Shown piece by piece: positions 47,466 through 64,000 of a stretch of DNA of 64,000 bases (positions are counted from its first letter, which is position 1; the number at the start of each line of letters is the position of its first letter). The notes beneath the pieces are model-generated. The model had not been told where the DNA came from. It made no database searches and was given only the letters and a program-made list of their open reading frames with translations. A program made the position numbers and the translations under genes. The DNA lies in the NCBI GenBank assembly GCA_949775045.1, contig OX459105.1:15710227-15774226 (forward strand). Direction: 5' to 3'. This stretch comes from Metridium senile. Taxonomy: Eukaryota; Cnidaria; Anthozoa; Actiniaria; Metridiidae.

Positions 47466-48755
47466 ATATACGTACATCTCCAGACCAATAAATGAAAGCA
47501 AAAACAGCGAGGGTTGCATGGGTTGGGAATTCTATAAGAATATTATTGTTTTTTTACAACACACTGTATAGTTCATATCTGACTGAACAGAATATAACGA
47601 CACTATACCCGTAAAGGGTGAAGTACCCCATCACAAATACAAGAAGAAGTCAACTGAAAACACACCAGACAGACTGGCTATAACAATGAAATAAACTCTG
47701 TATATTTTCCAGCAATAGTTCTATTGTTCTAGCTATGTATTGATATATTAAGTAAAATTGTCCGGCCATGCAGATGATCCAATGTCCTTTGCGCGCTGTG
47801 GTTACAGAAGGTATATCAGTATATAAGCATCTTTTTCAGTCACAGCACAGTCCTCGATCTGTAAATGGTGTCGAACTGACAAGACTAAAGTAGGTCATTA
47901 GGAAGTACCATGTTCTTTTCAGCAGCCCCAATTCAGGTTGTAGGTTTTTGTCGAATGTGTTGAAATAAGTACGCCATACTTAATACTGGCTTCCTGGAAG
48001 GTCTTAACCATTTCAAGCCATAATTTAACGTAACAACACTATGTCCTGCAATGGATCTACAAATTTAAGAAATAATAAAAGAAAATACGTCATATGTTAG
48101 TTAATGACAACTTTACTGGCTTTACAATACACATAGCAATGTTCCTTTCCTTGAAAAACTTCAGCAGATTCAACAATGCATTTTTTGAGGAGAGGCTCAA
48201 TTCATGTCTGTATATTTCGTTTGATATTCTCAAAGTCATATCATCTGTATATTTCATAACATTTTGACAAGAATGGTTCACAATCTTTGGATGCAATCTT
48301 AGTTTGGATTATAATGTGTCCCAATTCACAAAAACTACTACAAATAATAATATAAATGAAAAGAAAAAAAGATTCAACTTAGCCTAAAGTCACAATGTTA
48401 CAAATGTAGCAAACATCTAAATTGAAAAAGAAATTGTTAACAACACCTGAAAGAGAAACGCAAAACAGTCCTTGTTGTCCACAAGATTTGAAACTAAAGT
48501 TAAAAACTTTAAACAACAAGCTGTTTTGACGTTTGTTAGTAAACAAATAAAGATACAATAATGGAATAATAAAAATACAATAGAATGACAATAATATAAA
48601 GAAATACATATACAAACTATCCGTTGAAAACATCTGAAAAAAAAAAAGAAGAAAAAATTAGAAAACTCGAAACATAGGTCCCACTTTACACTGCAAACCC
48701 GATTGCTACATCCCATACATCATGAACACAATACTGATACAATAGATGAGTTGTA
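47466..48755. other. Unassigned, no clear gene
   Basis: Moderately complex AT-rich sequence that could be the 3' UTR of the minus-strand transcript proposed at 52.3 kb (AATAAA on the minus strand occurs near 46968). Small frames at 48090-48716 have no recognisable domain. Confidence 0.35.
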
Positions 48756-51700
48756 TCAATCGTGTGCCGTGTAAATGGGCCATAGAGCAGTTATATCTTC
48801 ATGAACTGACGTGCTGCATGGAGGCGGCGACACAATCTGAAATATAGAAAGGGAAAAATTCAAGTTAGAAAATTCTAATAATCCCAATTTACACTACATG
48901 ATTTGAAAACAACTCGAGCAAAAACTAAATACAGATGACCAAAATTACGTAGACCAATTTGAAGAACAGTATTGTTCTCAAGTGACTAGACTGACATATA
49001 AATGAGTACAACTGATTAATCTGATCAGGCATACGACCAATTTCAATCGCTATCGTTTAGTATCCTCTTATACATGTACACTGTATCGAAATAAGGTGAC
49101 CAATATGAATAACTATTGAATGTTCTGGACTGACTAGCCTCTTATCCGCGTGAACTTTAACAATCCAGTATTTCCTCGTGGACAAGAGACTAGTTAGTAG
49201 AGGGTAATAGTTATTTTAACTGATCGCCGGCCATATTTAGATTGGGTGTATACCGATTTTTAAGAGTTGTTTCAGACGTTTGTAGTGCAAATGGGTTGAT
49301 ATTATTAAAAATGACCTGTATGAAATGCAAGGAAAATGCAACAGTGATTGAATGAAATAATAGTGAATTAATGGATGGATGGAATGAATGAAAGAAATGG
49401 GATGGGATGGAAATGGGATGACATTGTGAATGAACACTATAGGACCATTTAAAATCATACGTAATGGTGTTCGCTTTGGGGGCAGCAACGACTAGGATAA
49501 CGGATATAGAGACTTCGCAAGTAAACATGAGAATTAGAAATAATTTACTATATATAATCTAAATACATTGATAATATAAATGATCTAGATAACATCTCGG
49601 TGTATATGTTGCACACACATTCATACGCATTGCCGGAAACACATGGTATAACATACATAATGTATAACAGGATCCCTGTATATATATTCGTATAACAAGT
49701 ATTAATTAAATAATATAAGTGATTAGTTGAAACTATGTTGCACACACATTCACAAGCACTTGCCGGAAACACAGGGTTTATACGTACACGCTGTTAAATG
49801 TTTAAATATTAAGCCTATTTCCATTATATAGAAGTGATGAAAGCCGCAAACACATGCCTAGCCCTAGTTTTCAAACATGAAAATAAATATAATCAGAAAA
49901 ACAATTGAATTGAAAGAAATTGAAAGAAAATGAAAAACTAGAAATTCCTGGGAACCTCAATGCATAAAGCAATATGTCTAAAGAAATATGTCTAACGTGT
50001 ATGTCCTATACTAGCAAGCGCACAGATATCGATGTGGAAGTGGTTGTGGTATAACGGGAGTGAATTCGAAAGGGATAATAACGTCCTTTTCATGCAGTTA
50101 TGTAGTAACATAATATAAGCAATAACATAAATAATAAATAAAATATGATATAAACAATAAATATAACATCATATCAATAACAAATAACATAGCATACACA
50201 AACAACATAACACACATATAATTACATATATCATAAGCCAAACATTACTTTGTGTCCCGGTGACCTAAGCTAAAGCTACCATTTAACAAAAATACTACTT
50301 CGACGCGGCTTGAAGCTCGTCGTTTCAACCCAGTTTGGTTGTTCTTGGAAGACCTGCATGCTGGGAGGAATGTTTAAATGCCATGGCGGTCACATTAGGA
50401 CACACTCACGGCATTTACAATAAAATGATTAGTATAACAATATCAACCAAAATGATCTGATTTTTCGCTAAATTTGAAAAAAAAAACTAAAATAAACCTA
50501 ATCCAGAGAACAGCCAACTCGCTCACATGCACTATCTACCGAGATGTGATCCAATGGGGGGTGGGGGGTCGGGTGGGGCAAGGGTATCGATCAAACGTTC
50601 AAATATGTTGCTAATAAACTACAATCAGAAATCGTGTATTCTTCATACGTATCCATGCTTCAACAACCATTGCCTTTTCTTAACAAGACCAGCGTTAATT
50701 ATATAATGATCAATGTTGAAACGTTTCAATATAGAATGGGATTTGGGGGTTACCGCTGTAGGATCACATCGCAGCATTAGTGTACATCAACGTCATATAG
50801 GTGCAGCTTGGTCAGCGCTAACCTTAAGACCTAAGACCGGCGAAAACTAAGCCCTAGAGTTTAAGTAGTCGAGTGTATGCGTTGTATGACAAACCGACCA
50901 AGCCGCGTAAAAGATGACTCGAACTCTGGATCTAAAGACACAAAAATTGAGACAACAAATTGTAGTTTTGTAGTATTCCAGGCGTCCAAGTCCATTGTTT
51001 CCAAATCTTCGATTTAATGCTTATCCCGCGTTGGTATCTCGTAGACCTAAGATGTCCTACGCTGTAATAAACTAGCTAATACAGGTCTCCGAAAATGACC
51101 ATCAATGAAAACTAATCCTAGGCTAAAGTGGTAGCTTGTCTAGTATGTTCAACATCCCTAGGCCCGTACTTTGGAGCACGGAGACCATCCTATCCTAACC
51201 TTAACAATTTAGATAACGAATCCTTTTAAACTTGTGACTACACTCCAAAACGATGTAAAAACCATCAAAGTAGAAACGCAATGACAAACACGAATTATCT
51301 AACACCCCCGTAACCTACAGGCACCCCCCAGGACGCACTGATTCCAGCACGCCAAGAGGGGGCTCTACAGGCCACAGGCACACATATTATTTTATAGTTA
51401 CAACAGAAACACAAGAACACAATAAAATTTTGATTCATCACAAGCAAAAAGAATTCATTTCTTCTACTCTAAGCGGGATGTACTCCTACTTGAATTAGGA
51501 GTTATTACCATACACAAAAGCACAACAAACACCTCGAGGAATTGAACACAAGCCAAACTATAAGCTCGATAGAAATTGCGAGTAATTTGGTTTCCTCGAA
51601 GTGTGTTGTGACACAAAATAAACCTTCATTTCGACGTCTTCATCTGTTCGCGCTCGTTAAACCTGAAAAAGTTAGAAAAAAGGAATTGAGCGAAAGTATT

Positions 51701-52330
51701 CCAAATTGTATCCCGTTTTTCTAGAATCAACAAAACATCTTACAAATAGAAGTTAATTAAAAAAAGTAAGAAAAATGCTTAACAGAATAAACTGTGTACA
51801 AATTGTGTATAAATAAACCTTATATTTTGTATTTTTTTGGTATTCAGAAAATATATAAGCTAGTAATACTGAGCTAGCATTCAAACAAAATTCATCAAGT
51901 TTAATTTAACTTGAGTTCAAACAAACTTGTACTTAACGTACAAGGCAAAGTTATTGAGAAAAATTAGCTTTTATGACAAATGAATAGTGTACTCTTACAA
52001 AGAAGAAACAAAGACGACTTCTAGTGAAAGAAATTGAAATTTAACGACAGTAATTTAGAGTTTTCTGGAGGTTTTTAAATGCAAGTTCAAACGCACGTGC
52101 GATGTACTTGGCTAAAAATGGTTCGCAAACATCTCTCGTGAAAAATATTTTTAACGCACCGAAATTTTGATAGATATCACGTCTAACTTTTAGAGTTTAA
52201 AATGAAGAAAAAAGTTAACATTTTCTACACAAATTTGTTATAAATTCTAGCAAACTACTTACCATTTTGAAGACTGTTGTAGAATGAAGCAAGTTTGCTC
52301 AGTGGGCGCTTTGCTACTACTATCCCAAGT
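48756..52330 (-). ncRNA. Candidate spliced transcript of unknown type
   Basis: A strong donor (TTCAAAATG/GTAAGTAG) ends a possible first exon at 52262-52330, and a strong acceptor (CTATATTTCAG/ATTGTGTCG) begins a possible last exon at 48836. Joined directly they would encode only 27 residues (M, then IVSPPPCSTSVHED onward). Inverted CCAAT boxes at about 52345-52400 (GATTGGTTAAG on the plus strand, GACCAATGAGAGG nearby) fit a promoter. No intermediate exon was found. It may be noncoding, or a coding gene with exons I have missed. Confidence 0.3.
50556..50578 (+). other. Potential G-quadruplex
   Basis: Four G-runs in 23 bases: GGGGGGTGGGGGG, T, CGGG, TGGGG. Isolated in otherwise AT-rich sequence. 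Confidence 0.6.
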
Positions 52331-52499
52331 GTCAATCAATATGCATTGACCAATGAGAGGAGATAGGGTGAGAGAGGAGGTTTATGGCAGCGTTCTGATT
52401 GGTTAAGGGATTAATTAGGGGATGAGAAGGCGGAGATTTGGTGCACGCTGGAATGTTGCAGTCCGTGCAAGTTGGCAATTTTATCATTTTCAAAGTTTC

Positions 52500-52800
52500 A
52501 ATGAGAAAATGAAAAGAAAATTAACATGCGAATAAAGAAGTAAATAAATAGACAAGTAGATTAATAAACAAGTAAAGAAAGAAAGAAATAACAAATAAAG
52601 AAATATATGAATAAATAAAGAATACCAAAATAAATAAAGAAATTAGATCATAAATAACCAAAAAATTCAAAAAATGAAAGAATATCAATAAATAAAATGG
52701 ATTATGGTAAATGAATAAAAAAAATGAATTATCGAATGAATAAATGGATGACTGAATGATTAAATGAATAGAAAAAATGCAAGAAAAAAAAAGGAAAGAG
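52500..52800. repeat. AATAAATAAAG-type degenerate repeats
   Basis: Tetranucleotide-like AAAT, AAAG and GAAT units. The 112-aa hydrophobic frame over it is an artefact. Confidence 0.8.
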
Positions 52801-52994
52801 TGAGGAAAAACAGCTATACAAGCACACCACTTTAAGAATTTAATATGAACCACACACAAAATTAAAACTTTATAGAAACTTTATTACTTTGATAAAACAG
52901 CGGTGAATTGAACACAGAATAAAAGAATGTTCAGCATGATTTAAAGTATTTTAAAATGGATGAGATGCATTTATAGTAATTGGCGTCATTATTC

Positions 52995-53189
52995 GAGAGT
53001 TTAAGATTCACGTTTACGGTAACGCCAAACGTCAGATTGGCCTTTCTAATCAAGATCTCAATGAATAAAATGTGTATTAACAAACAACATAAGGACCTTG
53101 TTTACGCGGAGACGTCAAATGGTAAAGAGTAAACGCAGAAAAATCGGTTAGTTTTGACGTTTGGCGTAAACGTGAATCTTAATCTCTCT
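52995..53189. mobile_element. Family D MITE, copy 2
   Basis: Matches 4295-4522: GAGTTTAAGATTCACGTTTA, CGCCAAACGTCAGATTGGCC, CCTTGTTTACGCGGAGACG, and the inverted right end TGACGTTTGGCGTAAACGTG. It lies downstream of DOT1L. Confidence 0.82.
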
Positions 53190-53737
53190 ATTGTCTAGAA
53201 CATTTCGTACGGACTTTCGTACGGTATTCTATTCTATTGCATAAGGCATCGTTCCCGTAGAAATAATAATAATATTGTGAAAAGCTGCTTGCAAGAGTTA
53301 GAGTGCAAATAGTATACTCGTAAAACATTAGTAATACTATTTAGTTCATTTTTATTCTATTACTATTGTTTCTTGTTTTACGGGTATATCATTTGCACTC
53401 TATTAGGCCGAAATATTGGTTTCAACTTCGTTATACACTACGCAAAAACTCTGACTGTCGAATAGTTAGTTTGACTGTCTCCATGTTTTTTTGGCCTCTA
53501 GTTCAAAAATCAACTCAAGTTTGTCGAAGTTTTCGCGTAGAAGTAGAAAGTTTTTCAGTATTGTTGCCTTATTTTGTGACGATGTTGTGTAAATGGGTCT
53601 ATATTTGTTAGTCCTACTCCACGTCTTGTAAAATAGCTAGCACTTTAAAAGCCAATAAATGCACTATCTGTACAAGAAAATATATTATTTACAAAGCCAC
53701 TTGATAATTGAACATCTGTATCATATGCTAGATAAAT

Positions 53738-53872
53738 AGAGTGATTTCCTTCGCCCGTGCAAATAAATGGCTATATAGTTTGCACTAGTTGATAAACAAC
53801 AAAAGAAAATAACATATTTAGAGTCAACTGCTTACATTGACTATTTTTTCACGGGCGAAGGAAAACTACTCT
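53738..53872. mobile_element. Foldback MITE with CCTTCGCCCGTG ends
   Basis: AGAGTGATTTCCTTCGCCCGTG (quoted AGAGTGATTT + CCTTCGCCCGTG) pairs with CACGGGCGAAGGAAAACTACTCT in two parts (CACGGGCGAAGG + AAAACTACTCT). It lies about 540 bases past the DOT1L stop. Confidence 0.75.
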
Positions 53873-54409
53873 AGTACAGCTATTTCATGTAGGTTGTCAT
53901 TGGAAACACAAGTTATTAAACTGATAAAAGGAAACCTGGGAAATAGTAAACCGAAATTCTCTGTTGTATAATCAAATTTACAACTTTGCTCTCAACAAAA
54001 GTTTTACTTGTCCCTGCAGTGTCACACGATACGAAGTTTTGGGGAGTAAGAACTCGAAAACGCCAGAGCGTACTCTGTGCAGTTATAAAGCACGCGGGAA
54101 TTAGCAGAACACGAGAGAAATTCCAAGAGAAGCACGCGGACACGAAGCAAATGTTTCTCAACAGTTCTCGAGTGTTCTGACAATCTGCTTTATAACGGCA
54201 CACAACACAAAACAACAAGGCAAGCAAAGTTTCTATTTCTCTTATAAAAAATAATTCGACATCACGTGCTCTCAAAAGGCACGCGCCTCAACCAATCAAA
54301 ATGCGTGATATATAATAGTCATTTTATAAAGTCGTATAGAAAATCTGATAGTATGTGTTTTAGTGTCAGTCAACCTAAATGCAATAGCCGTACAATTGGT
54401 ATATATTAC
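53873..54409. other. 3' flank of DOT1L
   Basis: Probably contains the DOT1L 3' UTR. A weak inverted pair (GAGAAATTCC / GTTCTCGAG area, 54040-54180) was noticed. No other gene is seen; the frame at 53916-54275 has no domain. Confidence 0.4.

Positions 54410-64000
<9,591 letters not shown>

Noticed and set aside
51542..51724. 60-aa plus-strand frame, or minus-strand exon ending at 51659
   Set aside because: An acceptor-like site exists on the minus strand, but every frame after it stops within 13 codons; no supporting features on the plus strand.

Overview
This is a eukaryotic, animal-type window: AT-rich, split into many small exons with GT-AG introns, and crowded with microsatellites, minisatellites, foldback MITEs and retroelement scraps. 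No bacterial operon, CRISPR array or rRNA is visible. The mix of genes (a PAN / fibrinogen-like / EGF / discoidin secreted family, CNBD2, FMO, DOT1L) and repeats (24.9 kb and 43.3 kb) best fits a marine invertebrate, probably a cnidarian and perhaps an anthozoan. That placement is inference, because no database search was possible.

Six gene models can be supported, four of them complete, by joining open exons whose splice phases agree. From left to right: a 15-exon CNBD2-like cyclic-nucleotide-binding gene (minus, 3040-12918, 590 aa); a two-exon SAM-dependent methyltransferase (minus, 14816-21543, 281 aa) whose single intron holds a nested 5-kb palindromic element; a four-exon flavin-containing monooxygenase (minus, 22566-26486, 539 aa); two convergent paralogous secreted proteins, A (plus, 32559-34768, 340 aa) and B (minus, 36623-43188, 379 aa); and the last 11 exons of the histone H3K79 methyltransferase DOT1L (minus, 54410-63812, 1178 aa visible), whose N-terminal catalytic exons lie beyond the right edge. 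A weakly supported spliced transcript of unknown nature starts near 52.3 kb on the minus strand.

The rest is mainly repeat. At least nine foldback or MITE families are recognisable, several with matching copies inside the window and clean target-site duplications: 9-10 bp for TAGCCT-ended elements, 7 bp for CACAGGG-ended elements, 9 bp for an 851-bp foldback whose empty site is preserved in the opposite arm of its host repeat. A 5'-truncated LINE carries a 14-bp duplication. Large arrays include a 24-bp minisatellite (1.5 kb) and a 20-21-bp minisatellite (1.4 kb) in neighbouring introns of gene B, and about 220 copies of CAGA in the last DOT1L intron. These arrays produce the longest open frames in the window, none of which I take to be a gene.

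The genes do not form one pathway. DOT1L acts on chromatin, CNBD2 is a probable cAMP/cGMP-responsive cytosolic protein, FMO and the methyltransferase are small-molecule enzymes, and A and B are secreted modular proteins. The strongest biology is structural: reciprocal intron presence and absence between A and B, and the layered transposon history inside the methyltransferase intron.
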